Shown: piece after piece, positions 22,176-34,724 of the stretch
Position numbering within the stretch: the first letter of the stretch is position 1
Layout: every line of letters starts with the position of its first letter
Assembly: GCF_000003855.2 (NCBI RefSeq)
Contig: NW_003101655.1
Location: forward strand, 248,001 to 312,000
Reading direction: 5' to 3'
Source of the DNA: Blastomyces gilchristii SLH14081
Taxonomy: Eukaryota; Ascomycota; Eurotiomycetes; Onygenales; Ajellomycetaceae
DNA length: 64,000 bases
Translations under genes and position numbers: made by a program
Notes under the pieces: generated by a model
Told to the model about the DNA's origin: nothing
The model's database searches: none
The model's input: only the letters and a program-made list of their open reading frames with translations

Positions 22176-25100
22176 ATGGCATCGGAATTTCCAGCTGGTC
22201 CTTCGCTCGTCATCGGGGTAGATGTTGGAGGAACAAATACTGACGCCGTCTTATTAGACACGAAAGATACCGGATCGAAGGCAGTAATTGCATGGAGCAA
22301 ATCCCCCACGGCGGCAAACGTCACCCTGGGCGTCAGGAGGGTGCTAGAGGACCTTCTCCGTATGGCACCGCACAATGAGAAGAATATTGCCGCAGTGACG
22401 ATTGGGACAACGCATTTCCTCAATGCAATTCTTGAACACGATGCATCAAGGCTGGAGAAAGTTGCTATTATTCGTCTTGCGTCTTACAATTTCTCCAACC
22501 AGACTCCTTCGTTCATCGACTGGCCTCCGGCACTAAAACGGATAATCAACGGCCATGCGGCAATTGTGCCTGGGGGCTGTAACATTGATGGGACGCGCAT
22601 TACTGATATTGACACAGCGTCAATTGCAGAACAGGCTCAGATTATTCGCTCTAAGAACCTGAGAAATGTTGTCGTTGCCGGTATCGGGTCTCCAATGGAT
22701 ACGAAATATAGACAAGAAGCGCAAGTTCGGGAAATCCTCCAAACCAACCTAGGCGAAGATGTCAATATTGTCTGCTCTCATGAGATTTCTGGGAGCGGGT
22801 TGTTGGCCCGGGAGAATACGGCGATTCTTAATGCATCTATTATTAACTTCGCACGGAGAACGATCCGCGGGTTTATGCAAGCTATGTCGCAACTGGGACT
22901 TAGGTGTCCGTTATACCTTACAGCTAACACCGGTCATCTACTCTCTTTTACAGAGGCGGTTCAGTTCCCGATTCGAATTTTCTCATCGGGAGCAACAAAT
23001 TCTATCCGTGGTGCTGCGTACTTGGCAGGGCAATCCTTGAAAGACAGCAGCGGAGCTGTGGTGGTTGATGTGGGCGGCACAACAACGGATGTGGGTTTCC
23101 TTCTACGGAATGGTTACCCAAAGCTCGCCAGCTCACACACAGAAGTTGCCGGAATCAAAGTCAATCTTGAAGTTCTGCAAGTTGAGAGTATTGGGCTTGG
23201 GGGAGGCTCATTGGTACGCACCAGCCCGGACGGAGCAAAAGTGTTTGTGGGACCGGGCAGTGTCGGGCATGAGATCACTACCAAAGCGCTCTGTTTTGGA
23301 GGCACAATACCAACAGCCACGGACGTTGCTGTTCTGTCTGGTGCAGCTATTGGCACGACCAAACCTGTTCTCCCAGAAACGACAGTTGACAAGGCGAGAG
23401 CCTGTATAAAGGCAATGCTAGAAAACCTCATCGACAGAGTGAAAACCTCAGCAGATCCATGCACCGTGATCCTAGTTGGCGGAGGGGCCGTGTTATGTCC
23501 GCAACGTTTAGCAGGGGTTAGTAAAACAGTCATCCCTGAGTTCGCAGAGGTGGCGAATGCAATTGGTGCTGCTATCGCTCAGATAGGCGGCAGAGCTGAA
23601 AAGATGACCGACAGTGCCTCTGTGGAGTTAGTTAAGGCTGAGGTGAAAGCTGCTGCTCTTGCCGACGCTGAGTCGCGGGGTGCTGACATATCCGGGGCTG
23701 TGGTTACCAAGGACGAGGTCGTGGGTGTCCCCTATATGGAAAATGCAAAGCAGGTTCTGATCGAGGTCGCCTGCCCAGCAAATCATGTACGATTCTACTC
23801 CTCCTATAAGAAGAGCATGTCAGAGCTCCCGACTACCGAAAGTGTGCCTGGATATGAGGAAACAAAAGCCATCGACAACGACATAGGGTCAGACGGTATA
23901 GCAGAGTCAGCGATTGACATTTCCAAATATAGACCTACTATTGACCCTTCTGGAAAATGGCTCCTGTCTAAAATTGATGTTCAATTCATATCCATCGGAT
24001 GCTATATTCTCGGTTGCGGTGGCGGCGGCTCCCCATATTCGACATATCTCGAAGTCGTCAACCTAGTGGAGGAAGGAAGAACAATAGCTATAGTCGAAGC
24101 TTCATCGCTTGATCCGGATGCGGTTCTCGTCCCCGTTGGTGCAGTTGGATCCCCAGCTGTTGCAGATGAGAGACCTGGTGGAGACCTGGTGCTGCATGCC
24201 TTGCAAACAATGGAAAAGGAGCTGGGGACGAAATATGACAGCATTTTGGCTGTGGAGATTGGAGGGAGCAATGGGCTACAGCCGCTTATATGGGGCTCGT
24301 CGAAGTATTACAATCTACCTTGTGTCGATGGCGATCTGATGGGTAGGGAGCTTCATTTACACTTTTTGTTTTTTTTTTAACCTGCGCTCTCGCTTTTTCC
24401 ACCTGCTGATAACGTGGAAATATAGGGAGGGCATACCCTAATTTCGAGAAGATGACAAGCTTCATTGACTCAACGGATATAAACAAACTACTCCCCGTGG
24501 CGTTATCCAGTGGCACAGGCAGGAATATAATCATCCCGCCTACTCAACCAGATGTTCAGGCAGCAGATTATGCAATACGGTCTACATGTGTTGAAATGGG
24601 GTACGAGGTTCCCCCATTACCCATCTATATGTTATTCCTATCTTTGCCCAAACGCTTCCATCATTGGGGATCTTAAATCTAACCGTACCCTTCTTCCTAG
24701 TTCCGCCGCTGGTGCCACCGGAGTCCCCATAAGCGGTTCAGACATGCGCCGTTTCGGTATCCTTAACACCCACTCCCTAGCATGGCGACTTGGTCGCGCA
24801 GTCTCCCTGGCGAAACAGGGAGGCCATCTGTTCTCGGTGGCAGATGAGATAATCCGCGAGTTTGGCGGCGCGCCGAGTGCCAAGGTGATATTCCGCGGCA
24901 AGATCATCAGCGTTGAGCATAGCTTGTCTGCCACTGCTCATACGACTGGGAAAGTGGTTCTGCAGCAATTGTCGGCCGATGAGCTGGGGGTGGATGGGGC
25001 GGGGTTGTCGAACGGGCCTGAGAGGGTAGTTGTTGAGTTTGTCAATGAGAACCTGAGCGCGAGGGGAATTTATTACGACGGATCTGAGGAGGTGAGTATT

Positions 25101-25506
25101 TTCCCACGTTTTATTGCTATATATATTCCCATATCTCATTAACTAACTATTACAAGTACCTCGCCGTCGTTCCGGATTTGATCATGCTCCTTGACATGGA
25201 TACAGGCGAAGCAGTAGGAACTCCAGAGTATAGGTAGGTTGAAATAAACTTCACCATCTCCCCCGAACGGAACTTCTAACCCTTTATATTACCTTTAGGT
25301 ATGGCCTCAAGATCATTCTCATGGTAGCCGCCCCGCACCCGCTCTGGACAACCGAACGAGGACTCGAGATTGGAGGTCCGCCTGCCTTTGGGCTAAACAT
25401 CAAATACAAACCTGACCTTCAATACGTAAAGCCCAAAAGTGTAATTGAAGAGTATAGGCATGTTAGATGTGACGAGTTCAACTTAGCCTACACTACGGGT
25501 GCATGA
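22176..25506 (+). CDS. Hydantoinase/oxoprolinase (HyuA)-DUF917 fusion protein
   Basis: Five exons: 22176-24342, 24426-24600, 24701-25091, 25157-25233 and 25299-25506, giving 1,005 aa. All introns are GT-AG and keep phase. The N-terminus has the acetate-kinase-fold phosphate loop of hydantoinase A proteins, VIGVDVGGTNTDAVLLD (residues 11-27), then TIGTTHFLNA. The second ATPase loop is VVVDVGGTTTDVG near residue 297, followed by GGGSLV and ILVGGGAVL. From about residue 600 a DUF917 domain follows, with GCYILGCGGGGSPYST, PVGAVGSP and EIGGSNGL, and later GATGVPISGSDMRRFG. HyuA-type subunits hydrolyse cyclic amides such as hydantoins or 5-oxoproline using ATP. DUF917 proteins usually accompany them and their own role is unsettled. 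Probably cytosolic. The substrate cannot be read from the sequence. The first ATG in the open frame is used. Confidence 0.88.
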
Positions 25507-25824
25507 GTTCAGGGGCCTTTGTATTTTAAGTTAATCCCTAATCCCTTATTTTGAATGATTTGATTAGATAAGGGGCAAAGATTAGCTAAATATAGAATAG
25601 AATAACCTAACGCCGTAAATCGAAATATCTTCAAGTGGAAGTTAGTATCTATTTTCGGGGCACTGCCAACAATTTCTGACGTCATTATTCCCTCTCTAAC
25701 TAAGTTATGTAGTTATCTAATCGTCCAACACAGCATTTCACGAAGCAATCTCCATTCATTCTGTCTATTTCACGGTCTCTCTTTCATATACCAGCTATTC
25801 ATACACGTAAACGAAAACTCAGTT
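25507..25824. other. Intergenic
   Basis: No gene seen. It separates two genes on the same strand. Confidence 0.4.
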
Positions 25825-26450
25825 ATGCCTCGTGCCACAGCAACGATCGGAGACACCGTCCTTGCCGAGACGGATAAGTGGGAGAACGTCGAGGGGAACG
25901 TCTATGTAAGCAAAGATTCTTTCTACCCCTATTACTCTCAAGGAACTTACAGTTTGATACTAAAATAATTGATATGCATAGTTCCCCCGCTCCTCCCTAA
26001 AAGATTCCACGGGGACATTTACGCTGATAAAATCCGACGCATCGACTTTCTGCCCTTGGAAGGGGACTGCGTTGTACTATGGTATTGCTCTGCAGGGTGT
26101 GTACATGTCTCATGCATGCCATATATTTTACACGAATGTATATCGGAAATAAGAGAGATAGAGAGAGAGAGATAGAAGGCTGATACAACCAAAAATATAA
26201 CAATCAATGTGTCACACAGAGTCAGGTACTGTCATCTCTGATGTAGCATGGTACTACCCGGAGCCGTCCGAGGCGGCGCAGAATATCAGGGATCATGTTG
26301 CTTTTTGTGAGTTGTGGATTCTTTTTTCTTCTTCTATTCTTATATTCTATATAAGAGTGTTATGCCTTTTCAGGCTATCAAGAAGTTGTGTCTCATTTCT
26401 TTGTGACTTGCGATGCAGATAAGACGAAGGTCCGCGTCGTTGTTGAGTAG
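25825..26450 (+). CDS. DUF427 family protein
   Basis: Four exons: 25825-25905, 25982-26096, 26220-26306 and 26419-26450, giving 104 aa after removal of introns of 76, 123 and 112 nt. All are GT-AG and phases agree. Signature blocks of DUF427 are plain: FPRSSLKDST, then CPWKGTALYYG, and AWYYPEPSEAAQNIRDHVAFY with KVRVVVE at the end. The family folds as a small beta barrel of unknown biochemical function and is common in fungi and bacteria. The coding part is small relative to its introns, so open-frame scans miss it. No targeting signal is seen. Exon boundaries are by eye, supported by the conserved blocks crossing each junction. Confidence 0.85.
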
Positions 26451-27603
26451 CAAAGCGGTCGACTGGGCTGGGTCATTTGGCGTGGCGTAAGGAGGGATGG
26501 TATTTTGCACGGCAATATGAGATATGGGACATTGAGAGCGTTGTTCTCTTATTTGGGGCCAGAGTGTTGAGTTGAATGAATGTCATTGATATATGTACGA
26601 GAGTTGAACTGATCTGATGTGATCTGACAGACATTGATCTTGATATGGGATGGAATCTCATTTGCTTCTGTTGACCCCCGTAGCCTCACTAGTCGCCTAC
26701 TCTACTCTTGCAGTTGCTTCTCATACCTACTGCGCGTATTATTCTAGTCTGTTCATATGCTGTATAATAATAAATAAATAGTAAATAACAACATCAAACA
26801 AATCTTCAATGGTTAACTATATTATTTATTATTCTGCGATTGCTTTTGTTGTCGAATCTGACCCGAGAATTCCCGGTCCTGGGCATGAGGGCGGATGGTA
26901 TGGTATGGTAAGCACTGTACTTCTGGGGTAGCGTAGCTACACCCCGAGCCTTGAACTCCGTGAGGAACGAAAATGGGTGTCGGTTTTGTCGGTTATCTGA
27001 TGAAAAAACGCCCCTGACACGGCTATTGCTTCTATTGCTTCTATTGCTCTCCCATTGACCCCCAGTAGTATCAATAACTTAATAGTTTGTTCGACGCAAT
27101 AATAACGAATGTTGGAGATATTTTCTACTCTTCTTCCCTTAATAAAATTTATTTACTTCTTCCTTGACAATTCCCCGCCCTTGGCGCCGGTCGCGTGGCA
27201 ATCACATGACTTTCCCGAGCCGAGGCTTGCCATGAGTATCCCGCCAATCAGCGAGCTCCATGTCGGCCGAGACAGTTGGAATAGGGCTGTAATACCGCGT
27301 ATTTATCCTAGTTTCTCGGTAATTTACGTACTGTCACAGCGATACATGGACTTTCTTTTCCCTTATCTGATCGCCAACCAACGCCGCATCCAGGCCCATT
27401 CCTGTCTCAATTTCTTCCTTGCTTTTTTTCTCATTCTGGGTTTCTTCTTCTCCTTCTTCTCTTCTTTGTGTCTGGTCTCATTCTTTTCGAAGCCCCGTGT
27501 TGTCTATCCCCTCGTTTTGGATCTTCCAGGGTTTTGCATCACTACATTTTGACACCTTCGTTTCGAGGAGTCTTCATCCTTCTTTGATTCCCTGGGCAGC
27601 ATC
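26451..27603. other. Intergenic and 5' region of the glycine decarboxylase gene
   Basis: No gene seen. About 27405-27500 is strongly pyrimidine-rich (C/T runs), as often found just upstream of well-expressed fungal genes. A 147-codon open frame (27109-27552) across it has a composition driven by these C/T runs and no domain. Confidence 0.4.
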
Positions 27604-30600
27604 ATGGCAGCTCCGTCCTCCATTCTGCTGCGTGGCGGAGGTCGACGGCTAGCTCGTTGCTATCCCAGAGCTGAGGCTGCTTCGAAAGTCCTTCGACTAT
27701 CCCCATTGACTGCCTGCAGGCAATGCTTGCAATCGGCAACGCCTCGATTGTTGTCCTCATATTCCTCCCGCAGATATGTCCACAGCAGCTCGCTGTCTGA
27801 CCAACGCACACCGCAACCCCGCAATCTCATCCAGCCCCTCGATTCCTTCCCTCGCAGACACATTGGCCCTACTCCAGACACGGCGGAGCAGATGCTAGCT
27901 GCTCTTGACCCGCCAGTCAATTCCCTAGACGAATTCGTGAAGCAGGTTCTACCCGCAGATATCGTGTCCGCGAGGGATCTAGAAATTGTGAAGCCCGATG
28001 GTTCGACCGGATTGCATGCGGACTCCGTCCATGGTGGGCTAGGGGAGTCTGATATGATCAAATTGCTGCAGAAGTACGCAAAAGACATCGATGCAAGTGG
28101 GAAGCCATATATTGGATGCGGATACTACAATACCGTTGTGCCCCCTGTCATCCAGCGGAATGTCCTAGAGAACCCTCTCTGGTATACCAGCTATACTCCT
28201 TACCAGGCAGAGATTAGCCAGGGACGATTGGAATCGTTGCTTAACTTCCAAACAGTGACCGCGGATCTGACTGGCCTCCCTGTTGCCAATGCCTCCGTCC
28301 TGGATGAGGGTACTGCCGCTGCTGAAGCTATGACCATGTCATGGGCGACAATGCCGGTCCAAAAGCAGAAGAAGGAAGGGAGGTCATATGTCGTTTCCCA
28401 CCTGTGCCATCCGCAGACCATTGCCGTTATGCAGTCGCGAGCAGAGGGTTTCGGAATCAAGCTAGTGGTTGGTGACATTATGGCTGAGGACTTTAAGCTG
28501 GTCAAGGACCAGGGTGACTGCCTCATCGGTGTTCTCGCACAGTATCCCGACACTGAAGGGGGCATTTATGATTTCCAATCCCTAAGCGACAAAATTCATG
28601 AAATTGGTGGTACCTTCTCTGTGGCAACTGATCTTCTCGCTTTGACCTTGCTGAAGCCCCCAGGAGAATTTGGTGCAGATATCGCCTTCGGAACTGCCCA
28701 ACGATTTGGTGTTCCCATGGGATTCGGTGGCCCTCATGCTGCTTTCTTCGCTTGCGCCGACAAATACATGCGTAAAATTCCCGGCCGTATTGTAGGCGTC
28801 TCCAAAGACAGACTGGGAAATCGTGCTCTCCGTCTCGCTCTCCAGACTCGCGAACAACACATCCGTCGTGAAAAGGCGACTAGCAATATCTGCACTGCCC
28901 AGGCTTTGCTTGCGAACATGAGCGCCTTCTACGCCGTATACCACGGCCCAGAAGGTCTGAAGGCGATTGCTCAACGCATCCGGTCGTTGACTGGGCTCCT
29001 TCGGGAGAAGCTCTGCGCTTTAGGGTACACGGTTCCAGTTAAGGGGAACACTACAAGCGACGGCGCAATCTTCGATACTTTGACGGTGGAAACAGGAAGC
29101 AGCGGAGAAGCTGACTCGCTCATGGAAGTTGCACTTCAATCTTCCATTTATCTGAGAAGAGTAAACCCCACTACAATTGGCGTTTCGTTGGATGAGAGTG
29201 TTGGTGTTGAGGAGCTTAAGGGCTTGCTTTCGGTATTCGCCAAGACTGCACCAAAGGGAGCCCCGGCGGACCTGCTTAATATCAGCGAAGATGTTCCTGA
29301 GTTGGAAATTCCCGCCAGCGTCAAGCGAACTTCGCCTTATCTGACACATCCGGTTTTTAATTCTCACCACTCGGAAACGGAGATGCTGCGATACATTACA
29401 CATCTTGGATCCAAGGACTTGTCACTGGCACACTCGATGATCCCACTAGGGTCCTGCACGATGAAATTGAATGCTACCACGGAAATGGTTCCTATTACAT
29501 GGCCAGAATTTTCGACGATGCACCCATTTACCCCATCAAAGATCGTTACCGGCTACCAGAAGATGATCGAGGACCTTGAACATCAGCTAGCTGATATTAC
29601 CGGCATGGCAGAGGTTACTGTGCAACCTAACTCTGGAGCACAGGGTGAATTCGCTGGTCTCAGGGCTATCAAGATGTATCAAGATTCAATTGGTACCCCA
29701 GGGAAGCGAAACCTTTGCCTGATCCCCGTGTCTGCTCACGGAACCAACCCAGCCAGTGCCGCTATGGCTGGGATGAGAGTGCTGTCCATTAAAGGTGACC
29801 CGGTTTCGGGCAATCTCGACCTGGCTGATCTCAAGGCCAAGTGCGAGAAGCATAAAGACGAACTGGCAGCGATTATGATCACATATCCTAGCACATTCGG
29901 CGTCTTCGAGGAAGGGGTCAAAGAAGCCTGCAAGATCGTCCACGAAAATGGCGGCCAAGTCTACATGGATGGCGCCAACCTGAACGCACAGATCGGTCTG
30001 TGCTCACCTGGCGAAATCGGCGCTGATGTCTGCCATCTTAACCTCCACAAGACCTTCTGTATTCCCCACGGCGGCGGCGGACCTGGTGTCGGTCCTATCG
30101 GCGTAGCGGAACATCTCCGCCCATTCCTCCCGTCTCACCCCCTCAGCCAACACCTACAATCCCGACGCTCAACGTCCAACCCCGCCCCACCCATCAGCGC
30201 CGCTCCCTGGGGTAGCGCTAGCATTCTTCCCATTACATTCTCCTACATAAACATGATGGGCGCGAAGGGCCTAACACACGCTACGAAAATCACGATTCTC
30301 AACGCAAACTACATCCTCTCCCGCCTAAAACCGCACTACCCAATCCTCTACACAAACGCACACGGCCGCTGCGCGCACGAGTTCATCCTCGACGTGCGTA
30401 AGTTCAAAGCCACATCGGGCATCGAGGCGATCGACATCGCCAAGCGCCTGCAGGACTACGGCTTCCACGCGCCCACTATGTCCTGGCCCGTGGCTAACAC
30501 GCTCATGATCGAACCGACGGAGTCGGAGAGCAAGGCAGAGCTGGACCGGTTCTGCGATGCGCTTATTGCTATCCGCGGGGAGATCGCGGCTATTGAAGCG

Positions 30601-30912
30601 GGCAAGCAGCCGCGGGAGGGCAATGTGCTGAAGATGGCGCCGCACACGCAGAGGGATTTGTTGGGGGCGGAAGAGTGGAATCGACCATACACACGGGAGC
30701 AGGCTGCGTATCCTGTGCCATGGTTGTTGGAGAAGAAGTTTTGGCCGAGCGTGACCAGGGTGGATGATGGTGAGTGTTGCGGCTTTACTTAGTTTGATTC
30801 CAACATTTTTTTCCGCTTGAATGATTGCTAACGGGACACTTGCCTTTTTTTAGCATTTGGTGATCAAAACCTCTTCTGCACCTGCGGGCCTGTGGATGAT
30901 ACTATCGAGTAA
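27604..30912 (+). CDS. gcvP: Glycine dehydrogenase (decarboxylating), P-protein of the glycine cleavage system, mitochondrial
   Basis: Exons 27604-30769 and 30854-30912 (84-nt intron), giving 1,074 aa, the usual eukaryotic length. It decarboxylates glycine with pyridoxal phosphate and passes the aminomethyl group to lipoyl H-protein, feeding one-carbon metabolism; GCV2 is the yeast counterpart. The first 60 residues are Arg/Ser-rich with few acidic residues, a mitochondrial presequence. FPRRHIGPT begins the mature enzyme. The two homologous halves follow; the second holds SAHGTNPASAAMAGM and the PLP lysine in HLNLHKTFCIPHGGGGPG (Lys816). The last exon supplies the conserved tail AFGDQNLFCTCGPVDD. 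The start ATG is the first of the frame and gives the expected presequence. No damage is seen. Confidence 0.97.
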
Positions 30913-32382
30913 AAGTATAAATTATCGGTAATGCGAGTGGTAACACCTCGGGGAGCAAGGAGGTAATAATACCTCCCTCAATGCCGTACACCACTCTTTC
31001 ATCCTCCTACTTAATTACCTCCCCTGAGTTTGTTCCTCGCTATAGACCCCTCCACTTAGATTATCTTCCCCCCACCATCTCAACGAAATGAAACCCCTAG
31101 ACATAAACCATACGCATACATACACAAATACACAAAAATACACACTACCTTCTTCAACGAAACTACATTCCTCTTCCCGTATCCGTACGGTATGACATGG
31201 CGTTTAACCTCCATTTCAATTTCCAAATGCCCCCCGCGGCCCCCCCACTACCTTTCCTACCTCCTTAATTCCACGGCCCACGGTTTAGTGTTGTTGGAAC
31301 CGTGCTTGTCTTGCCTCATTCGGCCGCTCTTTTTTGTTTTTTGTTTTTTCCCTTTTCTTGCATATATAACAACAAAAAATCGCCGTATGATTTAAAATGG
31401 TGTAATGAGGTATTTTATATTTATCTTTTTGTCTTAGTTTTCTGGTGTTGAATTGATTCTGATTCTCATTTACATCTATTACCTATGTATATTTTATATT
31501 TACCTAAGCTTAAGGAACCATTTCCCTACTCACGCTCAAATGCAGTCCTTGCATGATATGATTACACATCCCGGCTTTTTCGGGATAGTATCAGAGCAAT
31601 CATTAATCACAGTAGATAAAATACCTATTCACAGCATAACATACATACCGACAAGGGTTACCTGCTCACATCATATCACGTGTCCCCGATAGCCGCCGCC
31701 GATGTGATTTGCCGAGACTCGGAGCTGCCCGAGCCGAGAGCCTAAAAAGGGCAGGAGGCGCCGAAGCCCGAGATATCAAAAGCCACTTTTGAACTTTTGA
31801 ACTTCAACTTGTCACGTCAATTGTATACAAATTGGACGTCGGAGGCTGGCTTTCTCCGCGTGTCTATCTGTTAGGTTGTTCCGTGCTGCTAAGAAAGAAT
31901 TTAGTTCCTCTCCCTCTCTATATTTATATCTGCCCCTCCACCCCGCCGTGCTGGCGGTTCACAGCTCAGTCCGGAGTTCAATTGCTCCTGTTTAAGCTAA
32001 GATATCTAGATATTGCATCCTGCAGACGGGTTGATCTCATAACACCCACGCTGCTTAGATTTGAAAGTGTCCTTTCTTTTCTGCCACATGCGGTATCTCT
32101 TCCTTCGGTCTGAAACATTCTGAAGGGATGAAAATTTGAAAACAACTTTTTTGTCTTATATTTTCTGCTTCGTTTGTTCGGCATATATAACTATTCTATT
32201 CCCTGCGTATGCGGGAGAATTATTTGTCATAGTTCTTTTGCTGCTCGGTTCACCTCAGACTCATGATAGCAGGATAGTTTATATCCTGAACCCTTTCACT
32301 TAGCCACAGGCTCCCAATATTGCTTCGGTTTCGAGCATATAGAAACAATCGGGCCGTTTGCCGTTGATCTATAACAGTGATT
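30913..32382. other. Intergenic, 1.5 kb
   Basis: No gene seen. AT-rich 3' flank (31360-31500) and C/T-rich patches. The minus-strand and plus-strand frames here are short and lack any domain. Confidence 0.4.
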
Positions 32383-34002
32383 ATGGCAGACTACACTTAT
32401 GCCGTTTACTACGGTACCTTCATCCACCTCCCACTTCTGCCGGAGCAGTCTGCCACACCCACTTCGCCGCCAAAACATAAATTATCTATCAACCACGGTG
32501 CTCTGTGGGTTTCGCAGCCAGATGGGAAGATTGCCGGAACTGACTGGGAGGTGAAGGATGAGGCGGGACTGGGAGAGTTGATTAAGAGGATGGGTTGGAG
32601 GGTGGAAGGCGAGCGTGAGGGCGATGGAGCAGGAGCAGGAGAGTTGGTGAGAATTGTAAAGTCTCGGAAGCAAAGGAATGGCTTCTTTTTCCCGGGATTT
32701 ATTGGTATGCTGCGGTCTCCTTACCTTTTCTCGTTTTTCTGTATATCTCCTCCTTGACGTTTAGCCATAAACTAACTTCCTGTTGCAGACTCCCACATCC
32801 ATGCACCTCAATATCCCAACTCCGGCATATTCGGCTCCTCTACTCTTCTAGACTGGCTAGAAACATACACTTTTCCCCTGGAATCGTCCTTCGGCAACAA
32901 GGACAACCCTTCTGAAGCCCCGCAATCTGCTCACACAGCCTATAATCGTGTGGTATCTAAAACCCTCTCCCACGGCACCACCTGCGCCGCCTACTTCGCA
33001 ACCATCCACGTCCCCGCTACCAACCTCCTTGCAACAATCTGCCACACAAAGGGCCAGCGCGCCCTCGTCGGACGCGTCTGCATGGATAACCATGACCTCT
33101 GCCCGGACTACTACCGCGATAATTCCACCGCCTCCTCCCTCGCCGCCACAAAAGCAACAATCGCCCACATCCACACCCTCGACCCATCCTCCACCCTCAT
33201 CAGACCAATCATAACCCCGCGCTTCGCCCCCTCTTGCACCCCCGCCGCGCTCAGTCAACTCGGCGCCCTCGCTGCCTCCACCTCCCCGCCCACCCCAATC
33301 CAAACCCACATCTCCGAAAACCTCAATGAAATCTCCCTCGTCGCAGAGCTGTTCCCCACTGCCAAATCCTACGCGGACGTCTACGACTCCGCAGGCCTGC
33401 TGACCCCACACACCATCCTCGCGCACGCCGTGCATCTCTCCGCCGACGAGCGCGCGCTTGTCGCCGCGCGTCGCTCGGCCGTGGCACATTGTCCCGCTTC
33501 TAACTCCGCGATTGGCTCCGGGCTGTGTCCCGTGCGCGAATTGCTCGATGATGGCATCACGGTCGGCCTGGGAACGGATGTATCTGGCGGCTGGAGCCCG
33601 AGTATCCTTGAGGCGGTGCGGCAGGCATGTCTTGTCTCGCGGCTTGTGCGGTTTGGTAATACCAGTGCTGCTGCTGCGGGCGGAACGGGGAATGGGCGTG
33701 AGAAGATTAGCGTTGAGGAAGGGTTGTATTTGGCTACCCGAGGCGGGGCGAGGGTTGTTGGGTTGCAGGATGTAATTGGTGGGTTTGAGGTGGGCATGTA
33801 TTGGGATGCGCAGATGGTAGAGATCGGGGAGCAGGTTGATGCCTGTGGTGATTGCAGTCGAGGAGGAAATACCAGTAATGTGGATGTTTTTGGGTGGGAG
33901 TCGTGGGAGGAGAAAATCGCGAAATGGGTTTGGAATGGGGATGATAGGAATGTAAAGGCTGTATGGGTTGCGGGGAGGTTAGTACATGGAGAGTCTTGTT
34001 GA
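32383..34002 (+). CDS. Guanine deaminase
   Basis: Exons 32383-32704 and 32789-34002 (84-nt intron, phase 1), giving 511 aa. It hydrolyses guanine to xanthine in purine salvage and breakdown. The amidohydrolase metal site is clear: FFFPGFIDSHIH with His110 and His112, then APQYPNSG, a guanine deaminase hallmark. A later His lies in THISEN, another in ILAHAVHLS, and the Asp in VGLGTDVSGG. HCPASNSAIGSGLCPV is also family-typical. The intron falls exactly inside the metal motif, between the G of GFI and D108. The enzyme is probably cytosolic with one zinc. Length is close to other fungal members. A Gly/Ala-rich insertion (AAAAGGTGNG) in the last third is probably a loop. Confidence 0.93.
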
Positions 34003-34724
34003 TAAACATATCTATATAGAGGAATTACACATAGATAGAGTAAAGTAGATCTGAAACATTTCTGACATTTTGCTGTTCTGGGTTTTTTACTCTTCTTTTC
34101 ATTCTCGTTTCCTCTTTGGGAGAAAGGCCCCTTTATCAAGTCAGCTTCTCGCTCGTGATGCTAGAAAGAGCTAATCCAATTGTATTCTACTATGTATATT
34201 TACTATGTATATTTACAAATACAATAACCTCGCCATGAGAGCAAATCCCTAGAGCTATGGCGTTGTGTTCCATGTTGCGCTATAAATTTTCCTATATCGG
34301 CATCCATCTTGAGACGTCATTCTTCATTCTTCCATCTTATATATATATGACCAACACATATACGTACCACCATCAAATCTTGTTTGCTACCAAAGTCTGG
34401 ACGTATCTGGTGTTATAGTAGCCTTGTGAATCATTTGCCTCTGCTACGTTTAATTGTCCCCATTATGACTGTTGGCAATGTTGCCATTGATTTATTTGCA
34501 TTCACTGCGAACTGTTGCCGCCGTCGCTGCAACACGATATGGTACCATGAGATATCAGTTTAACCCGACACCCAGGATCCTTCTTTTGAGGATCAATTCC
34601 CTTCTCTACGTTCTAGGAGTTGATTTGCTATAGCACATCACCCTATTCTATGGTCTGATCAACCTATCGCGGTGCCAACTATTTCGCCGGTTCCCCTTCC
34701 AGCAGAAACAACATTGAAAGCGCG
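34003..34724. other. Intergenic
   Basis: No gene seen; AT-rich around 34180-34360. It holds the 5' region of the monooxygenase gene. Confidence 0.4.

Noticed and set aside
27109..27552. 147-codon open frame upstream of gcvP
   Set aside because: Composition follows C/T-rich leader sequence, no domain, and it overlaps the expected promoter and 5' UTR.
32857..34139. Long minus-strand frames opposite guanine deaminase
   Set aside because: Antisense shadows of a clear conserved gene with GC-rich third positions.
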